From: Aromatoleum petrolei | GTDB lineage: Bacteria; Pseudomonadota; Gammaproteobacteria; Burkholderiales; Rhodocyclaceae | Assembly: GCF_017894385.1 (NCBI RefSeq) | Contig: NZ_CP059560.1 | Location: 3,357,501 to 3,421,500 of the forward strand | Length of the DNA: 64,000 bases | Direction: 5' to 3' | Program-made: the position numbers and the translations under genes | Part shown: piece after piece, positions 52,452-61,963 of the stretch | How positions within the stretch are numbered: position 1 is the first letter of the stretch | Layout of the letters: each line of letters begins with the position of its first letter | Notes under the pieces: model-generated | Told to the model about the DNA's origin: nothing | What the model saw: only the letters and a program-made list of their open reading frames with translations | Database searches by the model: none

Positions 52452-54164
52452 CTAGGCGGGCCTGGTGTCGAGGACTTCGCGCACCATCTGCGCGAGGTCC
52501 TCGATGACGTAGGGCTTGCTGATCATGCGGAACTCGCCGGGGATGGCCTCCAGCTCCAGCAGGGCGTTGCCGGTGTAGCCCGAGGTGTACAGCAGCCTCA
52601 GCTCCGGACGCAGTTGCCGCGCGCGGCGGGCGATCTCCGGGCCGTTCATGCCGCCGGGCAGGACGACGTCGGTGAACAGCAGGTCGATGCCGGGTTCCGC
52701 GGCGAGGAGGGCGAGGGCCGTCCGCCCCTCGGACGCCTGCAGGATGCGGTAGCCGAGGCTCCCCAGCACGCGGCACACGAGTTCGCGCACCTTGTCCTCG
52801 TCCTCCACGACGAGGATGGTCTCGCTGCCCGATGCGTCGGGACGCGGCGCGGGCGCGTCGGCGGGCAGCGCGCCCGCCGGGCGAGCGATGACCGGGAGGA
52901 AGAGCTTCACGGTGGTGCCGGTGCCCGGTTCGCTGTAGATCTTCACGTGGCCGCCGGACTGTTTCACGAAGCCGTACACCATCGCGAGGCCGAGGCCGCT
53001 GCCCTTGCCGGTCTCCTTGGTCGTGAAGAAGGGGTCGAAGGCGCGCTGGACGACTTCCGGCGGCATGCCGCAACCGGTGTCCGAGACGGCCAGCATCACG
53101 TAGGCGCCGGGTTTGACGTCGCCTTCGAGCGCCGCGTAGTGTTCGTCGAGACTCATGGCGCCCGTCTCGATCGTCAGCGAGCCGCCCTCGGGCATCGCGT
53201 CGCGTGAATTGACCGCGAGGTTCAGCAGCGACGATTCGAGCTGGGTGACGTCCGCGAGTGCGGCCGGCAGGTCCGTGGCGGCGTGGAACCTGATGTTGAT
53301 GTGCTCGCCGAGACTGCGTTGCAGCAGGCTGGTCATGCCGGCGACGAGATCGTTGAGGTCCAGCGGCACCGGCGCCAGGCGCTGCTTGCGCGAGAATGCG
53401 AGCAGGCGCCGGTTGAGCTCGGCGCCGCGCCACGCGGCCTCCATCGCGCCCTTGATGAGGTCGGCCGCCGCCGGGTCGTCCTGCACGCGGCGGGCGAGAA
53501 GCTGCAGGTTGCCCATCACGACCGTCAGCAGGTTGTTGAAGTCGTGTGCGATGCCGCCGGTGAGCTGGCCGACGGCTTCCATCTTCTGTGCCTGATGCAG
53601 CGCGTGCTCGGCCGTGGCACGCTCCTCCATTTCCGATTGCAGGGCGCGATTGGCCTGTTCCAGTTCGGCGGTGCGTTCGAGCACGCGCAGTTCGAGTTCG
53701 TCGCGCGCCCGGCGCAGCGCCTCCTGGGCGGCACGGCGCTCGCTGATGTCGCGGATCGCCGCGGAGACGAGCTGGTTGTCGCCGTTGCCGAGGGGGCTGA
53801 GGCTGATCTCGATCGGAACCTGCGAGCCGTCCTTGCGCTGGCCGGCGAGGTCCAGCCCGGTGCCCATCGGACGCACGGAGGGGGTGTCGATATAGGCATT
53901 GCGCTTGCCGACGTGGTTGCCGCGCAATTGCTGCGGAACCAGCATCTCGATCGACTGGCCGACGAGTTCGTCGCGCGCGTAGCCGAAGAGCCGCTCGGTC
54001 TGGGAATTGACAACGACGATGCGGCCGGTGGCATCCACGACGACGATCGCATCGGGGGCGGTTTCGATGAGCTGGCGGGCACGCTCCGCCGTCGCGCGGC
54101 TGCGCGCGAGCTCGGCTTCCAGGCGTGCGATCTCCTCTGCAGGCGACGTGCCGGGTCCTTCCAT
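52452..54164 (-). CDS. PAS hybrid histidine kinase with C-terminal receiver
   Basis: A 570-aa cytosolic sensor. A PAS domain (about 31-145), a coiled coil (150-195), then the kinase core with His207 in [13 protein letters not shown], a HATPase domain with VSDTGCGMP and [13 protein letters not shown], and a receiver domain with its Asp in FTDVVLPGG near 497. No membrane helix, so it senses an internal signal. GGAGGGGA lies before the ATG at 54164. The H-box GGIAHDFNN is the type often found with CheY-like tails. Its stop is 3 bp from the radical SAM stop. Confidence 0.9.
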   Translation of the reverse strand: MEGPGTSPAEEIARLEAELARSRATAERARQLIETAPDAIVVVDATGRIVVVNSQTERLFGYARDELVGQSIEMLVPQQLRGNHVGKRNAYIDTPSVRPMGTGLDLAGQRKDGSQVPIEISLSPLGNGDNQLVSAAIRDISERRAAQEALRRARDELELRVLERTAELEQANRALQSEMEERATAEHALHQAQKMEAVGQLTGGIAHDFNNLLTVVMGNLQLLARRVQDDPAAADLIKGAMEAAWRGAELNRRLLAFSRKQRLAPVPLDLNDLVAGMTSLLQRSLGEHINIRFHAATDLPAALADVTQLESSLLNLAVNSRDAMPEGGSLTIETGAMSLDEHYAALEGDVKPGAYVMLAVSDTGCGMPPEVVQRAFDPFFTTKETGKGSGLGLAMVYGFVKQSGGHVKIYSEPGTGTTVKLFLPVIARPAGALPADAPAPRPDASGSETILVVEDEDKVRELVCRVLGSLGYRILQASEGRTALALLAAEPGIDLLFTDVVLPGGMNGPEIARRARQLRPELRLLYTSGYTGNALLELEAIPGEFRMISKPYVIEDLAQMVREVLDTRPA

Positions 54165-54395
54165 CGTCTCCCCTCCGGGCCGTGTGGCGGGACGTGCGGG
54201 CGATCCGTGCCCGAGAGCCGGAGCCGCCGCCCTGTTCTTATGGCGCGCCTGTTGTTGATCGGCCGCGGCGGTGATCGGTTCCCGCGGCGGCCTGGGGGCG
54301 CCTACTCCGAACATCGTAGTCCAGGTGCTCGGCGGACGGGACGCAAATGTGAGCTGTCGTGCGATATTGTGCGCGTTCTCGGCTTGCGCCCGCGA

Positions 54396-55274
54396 TCAGG
54401 CAGAAAGCCGGATCGCCAGCGCGGCCGGGATGAATGCGAGGGCGGCGAGGTTGCCCATGATCACGATCGACGCGACCTTCTGCGGTTCCTGGCCGTAGCG
54501 CTCGGCGAACATGAAATTGAGGACGGCCGGAGGCAGGGCGCCGAACAGCAGGAGTACGTCCGTTTCCGCCGAGGACAAACCCAGGCCCAGGCAGAACAGC
54601 CATGCGAGCAGCATGCCGGCGAGGGGCGTGGCCACCGCTCCGACGAGACCGATGCGCCACTCGGCGAAGGGCGCGGTGTTCAGGCGTACGCCGAGCGAAA
54701 AGAGCATGAGGCCCGTCGAGACGTCGGCGATCACCTTGACGCCCGAGAGCAGGGGCGGCCACAGCGTGAAGCCCGACATGCTCACCAGGATGCCCGCCAT
54801 GCCCGCGACGAAGACGGGCTCGCGGAAGAGCTTCCACAGCTTCACGTTGTGACCCAGCCACGAGGTCGCGATCGTGAAGTGCAGGATATTCTCGATCAGG
54901 AAGAGGATCACGGCCGCCGGCAGCGCGCGCTCGCCGAAGGCCAGCAACAGCAGCGGCAGCCCCATGTTGCCGGCGTTCGTGAACATCATCGGCGGCAGCA
55001 GCGTCTTGGGCGAATAGCCCAGCAGGCGCGCGATCGGCCAGCCGAGCAGGCCCGAGCCGAGCACGATCACGGCGCCGCCGAGGGCGATCATCTTCACCTC
55101 GGCGAACTCGAAGGACCGTCCGGCCAGTGCCAGGAACACCAGCGCGGGCACGAACACGTCCATGTTGACCTGGTTGGTCGCGATCATGTCGGGCCGGTGA
55201 TGGCGGCCGTAGAGGTAGCCGATCACGATGACCGCGAAGATCGGGAAGACGATGCTGACGATCTGGATGAGCAT
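54396..55274 (-). CDS. AEC-family transporter
   Basis: A 292-aa protein with about ten transmembrane helices and the two inverted halves of the auxin efflux carrier family. Relatives carry malonate, lactate or other small carboxylates. It is the last gene of the transketolase/TRAP locus, 50 bp after the dehydrogenase. Confidence 0.87.
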   Translation of the reverse strand: MLIQIVSIVFPIFAVIVIGYLYGRHHRPDMIATNQVNMDVFVPALVFLALAGRSFEFAEVKMIALGGAVIVLGSGLLGWPIARLLGYSPKTLLPPMMFTNAGNMGLPLLLLAFGERALPAAVILFLIENILHFTIATSWLGHNVKLWKLFREPVFVAGMAGILVSMSGFTLWPPLLSGVKVIADVSTGLMLFSLGVRLNTAPFAEWRIGLVGAVATPLAGMLLAWLFCLGLGLSSAETDVLLLFGALPPAVLNFMFAERYGQEPQKVASIVIMGNLAALAFIPAALAIRLSA

Positions 55275-55324
55275 GGGCGTTTCCCGCTTCGCCTGGTGCG
55301 CGCCGAAGGCGGAAGCGATGGGTG

Positions 55325-56203
55325 TCAGGTCAGGCCGTTCAGGCGGTGGTAGCTGCGGATGACCTGGCTGTCGTCGGCCCGGCCTTCGCCGCGTCCGGAT
55401 GTGGCGAGGAACATCTGGTGTGCGACCGCCGCGATGGGCAACGCGGCCTTGGCCTCGCGTCCGGCCTCCAGGACGATGCCCAGATCCTTGACGAAGATGT
55501 CGACGGCGCTGCTGACTTCCGGCTCGGCCTGCAGCATGCGCGGCCCGCGGTCCTTGAGCATCCAGCTCGAGGCGGCGGAGCCGCCCATGATCTCCAGCAG
55601 CACGTCCAGGTCCACGCCGGCCTTCGCCGCGAGCGAGAAGGCTTCGGCGACGACCGCGATATGCACGCCGCACAGCAGCTGGTTCACCGTCTTGACCGTC
55701 GCGCCCTGGCCGGGGCGCTCGCCCACGTGGAAGATGCGCTGGCCGATCGCCTGGAAGACGGGCTGCATCGTCTTGAAGCTCTCGCGCTCGCAGGCGGCCA
55801 TGATGGTGAGCGAAGCCGCGATGGCCCCGGCGGTGCCGCCCGACACGGGGGCGTCGACGAAGCGCCGCCCTGCGGCGTCCACCCGCTCGGCGATGCGCGC
55901 GACGGCCCCCGGCGGGCAGGTCGCCATCAGGCACACGATGCCGCCCTCAGGCAGGGCCTGCAGCGCACCGTCGGCAAAGAGCACCTGCTCGGCCTGGGCG
56001 GCGTTGATGACCATCAGGATCAGCACGTCGGCGCCTTCGGCCGCAGCGGCGGCGCCGGGGGTGCGCTCGCCGCCGGCTGCGGCCAGCGCGTCGAGCGCCC
56101 CGGGATTGATGTCGATGCCGCGGACGCGGTGGCCGCGGGCGAGGAGATTGCGCGCCATGGGCAGGCCCATCGCGCCGAGGCCGGCGAATGCGATCGTCGT
56201 CAT
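55325..56203 (-). CDS. NAD(P)-dependent beta-hydroxyacid dehydrogenase (LtnD-like)
   Basis: A 292-aa protein of the 3-hydroxyisobutyrate dehydrogenase family. GLGAMG (8-13) binds the nucleotide, DAPVSGGTAGA (118-128) is the substrate loop and K171 is the catalytic lysine. The family includes L-threonate, tartronate-semialdehyde and hydroxyisobutyrate dehydrogenases. Position behind a TRAP transporter points to a sugar acid or similar hydroxy acid. Exact substrate unknown. Confidence 0.85.
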   Translation of the reverse strand: MTTIAFAGLGAMGLPMARNLLARGHRVRGIDINPGALDALAAAGGERTPGAAAAAEGADVLILMVINAAQAEQVLFADGALQALPEGGIVCLMATCPPGAVARIAERVDAAGRRFVDAPVSGGTAGAIAASLTIMAACERESFKTMQPVFQAIGQRIFHVGERPGQGATVKTVNQLLCGVHIAVVAEAFSLAAKAGVDLDVLLEIMGGSAASSWMLKDRGPRMLQAEPEVSSAVDIFVKDLGIVLEAGREAKAALPIAAVAHQMFLATSGRGEGRADDSQVIRSYHRLNGLT

Positions 56204-56220
56204 GGTTGTCCTTCAGGCAA

Positions 56221-56245
56221 GGGACCCCGCGCGTGGCGGGGTCCC
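56221..56245. repeat. GC-rich hairpin between dctM and the dehydrogenase gene
   Basis: A perfect 10-bp stem (GGGACCCCGC / GCGGGGTCCC) with a 5-nt loop, 7 bp after the dctM stop. There is no T run, so it is more likely a stabilising or processing hairpin than a full terminator. Confidence 0.6.
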
Positions 56246-56252
56246 GAGGGGG

Positions 56253-57512
56253 TCAGTAGAGGGTGAAGGCGGGGAAGTAGGAGACGAGCACCAGCACCGT
56301 CACCGCCACCAGGTAGAAGGGCCACAGCTCGCGGACGATCTTGCCGACGGGCTCGCGCGAGATCGCGGCCGAGATGAATAGCGTCGTGCCCACGGGCGGC
56401 GTGAAGAGGCCGATGCTCAGATTGACCGCCATCATGATGCCGAGCTGGACGAGATCGAGGCCGATCGCGTTGCCGATCGCGACGAAGGTCGGGCCGAGCA
56501 GCAGGATCGCAGCGGGCAGGTCGAGGAACATGCCGACCACCAGCATGATCAGGTTCAGCATCAGGATGATCATGACCGGCGACTGGAGCACACTCACGGT
56601 CCATTCGGCCACCGCGGTCGGCACGGCCTCGACGGTGAGCACGTAGCCGACGAGGTTCGACGCCGCGATCACCAGCATCACGACGCCGGTCGTCAGCGCG
56701 GTATGCACGAGTGCGTCGTAGAGCCTGCGCAGGGTCAGGTCGCGATACACGAGTGCGCTGACGAGCAGGCCATACGAGACCGCGATCACACTGACCTCGG
56801 TCGGGGTCGCGATACCCGCGCGCAGCAGCACGACGATGAAGGCCGGCATCGCGAGCGCCGGGGCCGCCGCGACCGTGGTGCGCAGGATGTCGCGCAGCGT
56901 GATCTTCTCGGTCAGGCGCTTGAAGCCGCGCAGCCGTCCCGAGAGATAGCAGGTCAGCATGAAGCCGCTGCACAGCAGCAGGCCCGGCAGGATGCCGGCG
57001 AGGAACAGCGAGGCGATCGACTCGTTGGACACCGCGGCGAACAGGATCAGCGGGATCGACGGCGGGATCAGGCCGGCGATCACCGACGACGAGGCCGTGG
57101 CCGCGGCGGCGAACGCGCCGGGATAGCCTTCGCGCTTCTGCCACGGGATCAGCATCGAGCCGAGCGCGGAGGCTTCGGCGACCGCGGAGCCGGACACGCC
57201 GCCGAACACCGTCGAGCCGACCACCGTGACCTGCCCGAGACCGCCGTGGAAGCGGCCGACGAGCGAGGTGGCGAAGTGGATCAGCCGCTTGCCGAGCGTA
57301 CCGCCCATCATCAGGTTGCCGGACAGCATGAAGAACGGGATCGCCAGCAGCGGGAAACTCTGAGTGGGCTGGAAGATCTTCACGACCGTGGCGACGCTCG
57401 GCATTTCGCCGACGGTGATTGCCGCGAGGCCGGAGCTGATCACCAGCGCGTAGCCGACGGGGAGGGCCAGGGCAAGCAGGGCCCCGAACACCAGGATCAT
57501 CATGAGGGTCAT
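56253..57512 (-). CDS. dctM: TRAP transporter large permease, DctM type
   Basis: A 419-aa membrane protein with about 12 helices and the DctM/TTT family signatures (for example AEASALGSMLIPWQ and SSSVIAGLIPPSIPL). It forms the channel of the sodium-driven TRAP transporter. Start overlaps the dctQ stop by 4 bp. Confidence 0.93.
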   Translation of the reverse strand: MTLMMILVFGALLALALPVGYALVISSGLAAITVGEMPSVATVVKIFQPTQSFPLLAIPFFMLSGNLMMGGTLGKRLIHFATSLVGRFHGGLGQVTVVGSTVFGGVSGSAVAEASALGSMLIPWQKREGYPGAFAAAATASSSVIAGLIPPSIPLILFAAVSNESIASLFLAGILPGLLLCSGFMLTCYLSGRLRGFKRLTEKITLRDILRTTVAAAPALAMPAFIVVLLRAGIATPTEVSVIAVSYGLLVSALVYRDLTLRRLYDALVHTALTTGVVMLVIAASNLVGYVLTVEAVPTAVAEWTVSVLQSPVMIILMLNLIMLVVGMFLDLPAAILLLGPTFVAIGNAIGLDLVQLGIMMAVNLSIGLFTPPVGTTLFISAAISREPVGKIVRELWPFYLVAVTVLVLVSYFPAFTLY

Positions 57513-58075
57513 ACGTCCTCCTCGATGTTGTGGGCGCGCACGGAGAGCGGGTCGCTCGCCATCAGCAGATGCACGAAGGTCGTCATGGCGGTGATCCCCA
57601 GGCCGACGAAGCCCGCGATCAGCGCCAGATAGGCCCAGCGCGCCGAGATGCCGGTGACCGGAAACTCTTCGGTGCCAGTGATCTCGATGACGTCGAGACC
57701 GACCCAGGCGAGATAGAAGAAAGTGGCGGCGACCAGGACCTGCTGCCCGAGCAGCAGCACGCGGTTACCCTTGCGGCCCAGCAGGGTGTTGAGCGCGGTG
57801 ACCGCGATGTGCTGGCCGCGCTGCGCCGCGAGCACGATGCCGCTCATGACCAGCCACGGGAACAGGATGTTGGGCATCTCGGTCGGCCAGCCCATGCCCT
57901 GGTTGGTCAAGTAGCGGACGATCACCTCGGCCATCAGCGAGACGAACATCGCGACGAGCGAGCCGACGGCGATGGCGACGCTGGCCGCCACGATCGCGCT
58001 GTCCACCCACTTCACCACCGGAGCTGCGAAGCCGGCGGGCTCCACAACGTGGGGAGAGGAGTGAGCGGCAGTCAT
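57509..58075 (-). CDS. dctQ: TRAP transporter small permease, DctQ type
   Basis: A 188-aa protein with four transmembrane helices and the family's RGQHIAV segment. It pairs with DctM. Start overlaps the dctP stop by 4 bp. Confidence 0.92.
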   Translation of the reverse strand: MTAAHSSPHVVEPAGFAAPVVKWVDSAIVAASVAIAVGSLVAMFVSLMAEVIVRYLTNQGMGWPTEMPNILFPWLVMSGIVLAAQRGQHIAVTALNTLLGRKGNRVLLLGQQVLVAATFFYLAWVGLDVIEITGTEEFPVTGISARWAYLALIAGFVGLGITAMTTFVHLLMASDPLSVRAHNIEEDV

Positions 58076-59043
58076 TGCTTGCCCGCCTCGGCAACGATCA
58101 GCTTGACGAGGTCGGGGTACTGTTGCGACCACTTGTCATAGACCGGCTTGGTCTTCGCGGCAAAGGCCGCCTGATCGACCTCGTTGATCTTCACGCCGGC
58201 GTCGGCGAGCTTCTTGCGCAGATCGGCGTCGGCCGCGAGCGACATCTGGCGGTTCAGCGCGCCGGCTTCGACCGCGGCCTCCTTGACGGCTTGCTGGTCC
58301 GCCTTCGAGAGGCCGTCCCACACCATCTTGCTCGCCAGCAACGGCGTGGTCTCGTACTTGTGGCCGGTGAGCGAGATGTACTTCTGAACCTCGTGCAGCT
58401 TGGACGAGTAGATGTTCATCAGCGGGTTCTCCTGGCCGTCGAACACGCCTTGCTGGAGCGCGATGTAGAGCTCGGAGAAGGCGAGCGGGCCGGGGTTCGC
58501 GCCCAGCGACTTGAAGATGTCGAGGGTGATCGGGTCCGGCGGCGTGCGCAGCTTGATGCCGGCAAGGTCCTCCGGTTTCACGATCGGCCGCTTGTTGTTG
58601 CTGGTGTGGCGGATGCCGTTGTCCCACAGGGCGAGCACGACGAGTCCCTTCTTTCGGGCAAACTCGTCAAGCTTCGCGCCGACCGGGCCGTCGACGACGC
58701 GGTAGGCGTGATTGAGGTCGCGGAACAGGAAGGGCAGGCCGATGACCGAGAACTCCGGGACGACGCCCGAGGTCGCGCCCTGCGAATTCGCGCTGAAGGC
58801 GAGGGTGCCCAGGCGCATGTTGGTCAGCGACTCCGTGTCGTCGCCGAACTGGGCGCTGCCGCCGACTTCGACCTTGACGCGTCCGCCGGTCTTCTGCGCG
58901 ACGAGCTCGGCGAATTTCTTGGACGCCTCGGCCTTCGGGTTGCCGGGGGCGGCGTTGTGCGACAGGCGAAGCACTTGTTGCGCCCAGACGGGAGTCGTGG
59001 CTAGTGCGAGGCCGGCTGCGATCGCGATCAAGGTCTTTTTCAT
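58072..59043 (-). CDS. dctP: TRAP transporter substrate-binding protein, DctP type
   Basis: A 323-aa periplasmic protein with a signal peptide (VWA, about 1-21). The conserved arginine that usually binds a carboxylate is in the segment GIKLRTPPDP, and GVFDGQENP is the DctP signature. Therefore the ligand probably bears a carboxylate. Confidence 0.93.
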   Translation of the reverse strand: MKKTLIAIAAGLALATTPVWAQQVLRLSHNAAPGNPKAEASKKFAELVAQKTGGRVKVEVGGSAQFGDDTESLTNMRLGTLAFSANSQGATSGVVPEFSVIGLPFLFRDLNHAYRVVDGPVGAKLDEFARKKGLVVLALWDNGIRHTSNNKRPIVKPEDLAGIKLRTPPDPITLDIFKSLGANPGPLAFSELYIALQQGVFDGQENPLMNIYSSKLHEVQKYISLTGHKYETTPLLASKMVWDGLSKADQQAVKEAAVEAGALNRQMSLAADADLRKKLADAGVKINEVDQAAFAAKTKPVYDKWSQQYPDLVKLIVAEAGKQ

Positions 59044-59072
59044 GGATGTCTCCTTCCTTCGGGTGTCCCTTG

Positions 59073-59093
59073 ACGGGGCCGATGCGGCCCCGT
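59073..59093. repeat. GC-rich hairpin upstream of dctP
   Basis: A perfect 8-bp stem (ACGGGGCC / GGCCCCGT) with a 5-nt loop in the 86-bp gap between the SDR and dctP. No T run. It could set the level of the binding protein relative to upstream genes. Confidence 0.6.
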
Positions 59094-59129
59094 TCGACAG
59101 GGGTAGTTCGATAAGGTGTGCGGGTAGCG

Positions 59130-59897
59130 TCAGCCGTGGATCAGCATGCCGCCATTGACGTCGATCACCGCGCCGGTGATGTAGCCGGACAGCTCGGACG
59201 CGAGGAACAGGTAGGCACCGGCGATCTCGTCGGCCTTGCCCAGGCGGTTGAGGGGAATCGTCGCCGCGATCTCGGCCTTCTTCGCGTCGTCGAGCTTGCC
59301 GCTGGTGATGTCGGTGTCGATCAGGCCGGGGGTCACGCAGTTGAAGCGGATGTTGTCCGGACCGAATTCGCGCGCCATTGCCTTCGCGAGACCGAGCACG
59401 CCCGCCTTGGCCGCGGAATAGTGCGGTCCGCCGAGGATGCCGCCGCCGCGCTGTGCGGAAACCGACGACATGCACGCCACCGAGCCGCCGCCTTGCTTCT
59501 TCATCTGCGGGATCACCGCCTGCGACAAGTACAGCACGCCGCGCAGGTTGACGTCGAGGATGCGATCCCAGCTTGCCGGGTCGATCTCGAGCGTCTTCAC
59601 CGGCTGCGTGATGCCCGCGTTGTTGATCAGGATGTCGATGCGGCCGAAGTCGGCAACCGCGCGATCGGCGGCCTTCTGGCAGGCGTCGCGGTCGGCGACG
59701 TTGCAGGCGTAGCCGCGGTGCCCGGGTCCGATCGATGCGGCGGCTTCGGCGGCGGCTTTCTCGTCCAGATCGAGGACGACGACCTTGGCGCCGTGCCTGG
59801 CAAACATCCGTGCGGTGGCGAGGCCGATGCCGCGCGGGGAGGCCGCGCCGGAGATCATCGCGACCTTGCCTTCGAGGAGAAGCGAATTGCTCATCAT
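59130..59897 (-). CDS. Short-chain dehydrogenase/reductase of the TRAP locus
   Basis: A 255-aa classical SDR. The nucleotide loop is SGAASPRGIG (16-25), with a two-residue insertion compared with TGxxxGIG. Asp41/Asp43 after the second strand point to NAD. Catalytic Ser144/145, Tyr160 and Lys164 are present. It sits 23 bp after the transketolase genes. Likely oxidises a polyol or hydroxyacid before the ketol transfer step. Confidence 0.88.
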   Translation of the reverse strand: MMSNSLLLEGKVAMISGAASPRGIGLATARMFARHGAKVVVLDLDEKAAAEAAASIGPGHRGYACNVADRDACQKAADRAVADFGRIDILINNAGITQPVKTLEIDPASWDRILDVNLRGVLYLSQAVIPQMKKQGGGSVACMSSVSAQRGGGILGGPHYSAAKAGVLGLAKAMAREFGPDNIRFNCVTPGLIDTDITSGKLDDAKKAEIAATIPLNRLGKADEIAGAYLFLASELSGYITGAVIDVNGGMLIHG

Positions 59898-59920
59898 TGT
59901 TCCTTGGGGTCGGGGCCGGC

Positions 59921-60922
59921 TCAGCCGAGCCAGTTCTTGATGGTCGAAGCCATCACGTTCGTCGAGATGCCGTAGCGGTCGTGCAGCGTCGGCAGCGCGC
60001 CGGCGTCGAGGAAGGCATCGGGCAGCGCGATCTGGCGGAACGGCGGCGTGACGCCTGCGGTCAGCAAGGCGGTCGCGATCGCTTCGCCCAGGCCGCCGAT
60101 CGTCGTGTGGTTCTCGGCGACGACGACGAGGCGGCCCGAACGGCCCGCTTCGCGCAGGATCGTCGAGGTGTCGAGGGGCTTGATCGTCGGCACGTGCAGC
60201 ACGGCCACGTCGACGCGGTCCGCTTCCAGCGCCTTCGCGACTTCCAGCGCCCGCATCGTCATAATCCCGGACGAGATCACGAGCACGTCGCGCCCGTCGC
60301 GCACGAGTTTGGCCTTGCCGAGTTCGAACTTGTAGTCGTACTCATCCAGCACGAGCGGCACCTGGCCGCGCAAGAGACGCATGTACACCGGGCCCTTGTG
60401 CTCGGCGACCGCCGGCACCATCTGCTCGATGTCGAGCGCGTCGCACGGGTCGATGATCGTCATGCCCGGCATCGCCCGCATTAGCGCGAGGTCCTCGGCC
60501 GCCTGATGGCTCGGGCCGTAGCCGGTCGTGAGGCCCGGCAGCGCGCAGGCGATCTTCACGTCGAGGTCGTCCTCGGCGATCGTCTGGTGCATGAAGTCGT
60601 ACGCACGGCGCGTCGCGAACACCGCGTAGGTGGTCACGAAGGGCATCGCGCCTTCATGCGCGAAACCGGCGGCGGCGCCCATCAGCAGCTGTTCGGCCAT
60701 GCCCATCTGGTAGAAGCGCTCCGGGTAGGCCTGCGCGAAGATGTGCAGGTCGGTGTATTTCGCGAGGTCGGCCGTCATGCCGACCACTTCGGGACGCTCG
60801 GCGGCGAGCTTCACCAGCGCGTGGCCGAAGGGCGCGGCGACGGTGCGCTGGCCCTCGCCGGCGATCGACGCGATCATCGCCGAGGTCTTCAGCTTCGGCT
60901 TCTGTGCGGTTGCAGTGCTCAT
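59921..60922 (-). CDS. Transketolase-like C-terminal subunit
   Basis: A 333-aa protein with the pyrimidine-binding (Pyr) domain and C-terminal domain of transketolase. The catalytic Glu that contacts the thiamine ring is in the segment MGMAEQLLMGAAAG, and GPSHQAAEDLALMRAMPG is typical of split transketolases. Forms a heterotetramer with the next gene. Confidence 0.88.
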   Translation of the reverse strand: MSTATAQKPKLKTSAMIASIAGEGQRTVAAPFGHALVKLAAERPEVVGMTADLAKYTDLHIFAQAYPERFYQMGMAEQLLMGAAAGFAHEGAMPFVTTYAVFATRRAYDFMHQTIAEDDLDVKIACALPGLTTGYGPSHQAAEDLALMRAMPGMTIIDPCDALDIEQMVPAVAEHKGPVYMRLLRGQVPLVLDEYDYKFELGKAKLVRDGRDVLVISSGIMTMRALEVAKALEADRVDVAVLHVPTIKPLDTSTILREAGRSGRLVVVAENHTTIGGLGEAIATALLTAGVTPPFRQIALPDAFLDAGALPTLHDRYGISTNVMASTIKNWLG

Positions 60923-61767
60923 GCTTGGTTCCTCCCGGCTTCCAGCGCTTCCAGGGCCAGTTGCCATTCGTGCGCATCGACGCGGATGAAGTGGTTCTTT
61001 TCCCGCGCTTCCAGGAAGGGCACGCCGCAGCCCATCAGGGTGTCGGCGATGATCATGCGCGGCTGGGCCAGGGGGTGGTTGCGCGCGGCGTCGAAGGCGG
61101 CGATCACGGCGTCGAGGTCGTTGCCGTCGATGCGCTGCGTGAACCAGCCGAACGCCTGCATCTTCTCGGTAAGCGGCTCGAAGGCCATCACCTGAGAGGA
61201 CGGGCCGTCGGCCTGCTGGTTATTGACGTCGACGATCGCGATCATGTTGTCGAGCTTGTGGTGCGCGGCCGACATCAGGCCTTCCCAGATCGCGCCCTCG
61301 TCGAGTTCGCCGTCCGAGAACAGCGTATACACGAAGGCATCCGAGCCCTTGCGCTTCAGGCCCAGTGCGCGACCGACCGCGATCGTCAGGCCCTGGCCGA
61401 GGGAACCGCCCGACATCTCCATGCCCGGCGTGTAGCTCGCCATGCCCGACATCGGCAGGCGGCTGTCGTCGCTGCCGTAGGTCTCGAGTTCCTCCTCGGG
61501 CACGATGCCGGCCTCGATCAGCGCCGCGTACAGCGCGATCGCGTAGTGGCCGTTCGACAGTAGGAAGCGGTCGCGCCCTTCCCAGTCCGGATCCTCCGGC
61601 CGGAAGCGCATCGCATTGAAGTAGGCCACCGCCAGCACGTCGGCAATGTCGAGCGCCTGGGCGATGTAGCCCTGGCCTTGCACCTCGCCCATCCGCAGCG
61701 CGTTGCGGCGGATGCGGTAGGCGTGCTCGGCGACCCGGGCGCGATTGGCTGTCACGCTGATATCCAC
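60919..61767 (-). CDS. Transketolase-like N-terminal (TPP-binding) subunit
   Basis: A 282-aa protein with the PP domain. The thiamine diphosphate motif is SDGE (151-154) to NN (182-183), with Ser in place of the first Gly of GDG. LSNGHYAIALYAAL and SGGSLGQGL are standard. First gene of the operon. The start overlaps no other gene; its stop overlaps the C-subunit start. Confidence 0.88.
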   Translation of the reverse strand: MDISVTANRARVAEHAYRIRRNALRMGEVQGQGYIAQALDIADVLAVAYFNAMRFRPEDPDWEGRDRFLLSNGHYAIALYAALIEAGIVPEEELETYGSDDSRLPMSGMASYTPGMEMSGGSLGQGLTIAVGRALGLKRKGSDAFVYTLFSDGELDEGAIWEGLMSAAHHKLDNMIAIVDVNNQQADGPSSQVMAFEPLTEKMQAFGWFTQRIDGNDLDAVIAAFDAARNHPLAQPRMIIADTLMGCGVPFLEAREKNHFIRVDAHEWQLALEALEAGRNQA

Positions 61768-61963
61768 GCAAATCTCCTTTGTTGGTCCCGCCGTCCGTGG
61801 GACGACGGGAAGGTTCTTTCTCCGTCGGGAGAGGGGGCTCTCCGCCTTCGCTCGGGCCGTCCGCGGTCCGTCCGGCGAGTGGAGAAATCGTATTCCCTTG
61901 CCAAATCGCGCTCAAACGAATAATCATGAGCGATAGGTGAATTGGATTCATGTGAGTGTTGCA
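61768..61963. promoter_or_regulatory. Divergent control region, transketolase operon/LysR
   Basis: A 196-bp gap. It must hold the operon promoter and very likely the LysR operator. The AT-richer stretch around 61887-61925 (ATCGTATTCCCTTGCCAAATCGCG...) is the likely site, but I could not fix a T-N11-A box with confidence. Confidence 0.4.

Noticed and set aside
61768..61963. A definite LysR T-N11-A operator
   Set aside because: Several weak candidates but none with convincing dyad symmetry.
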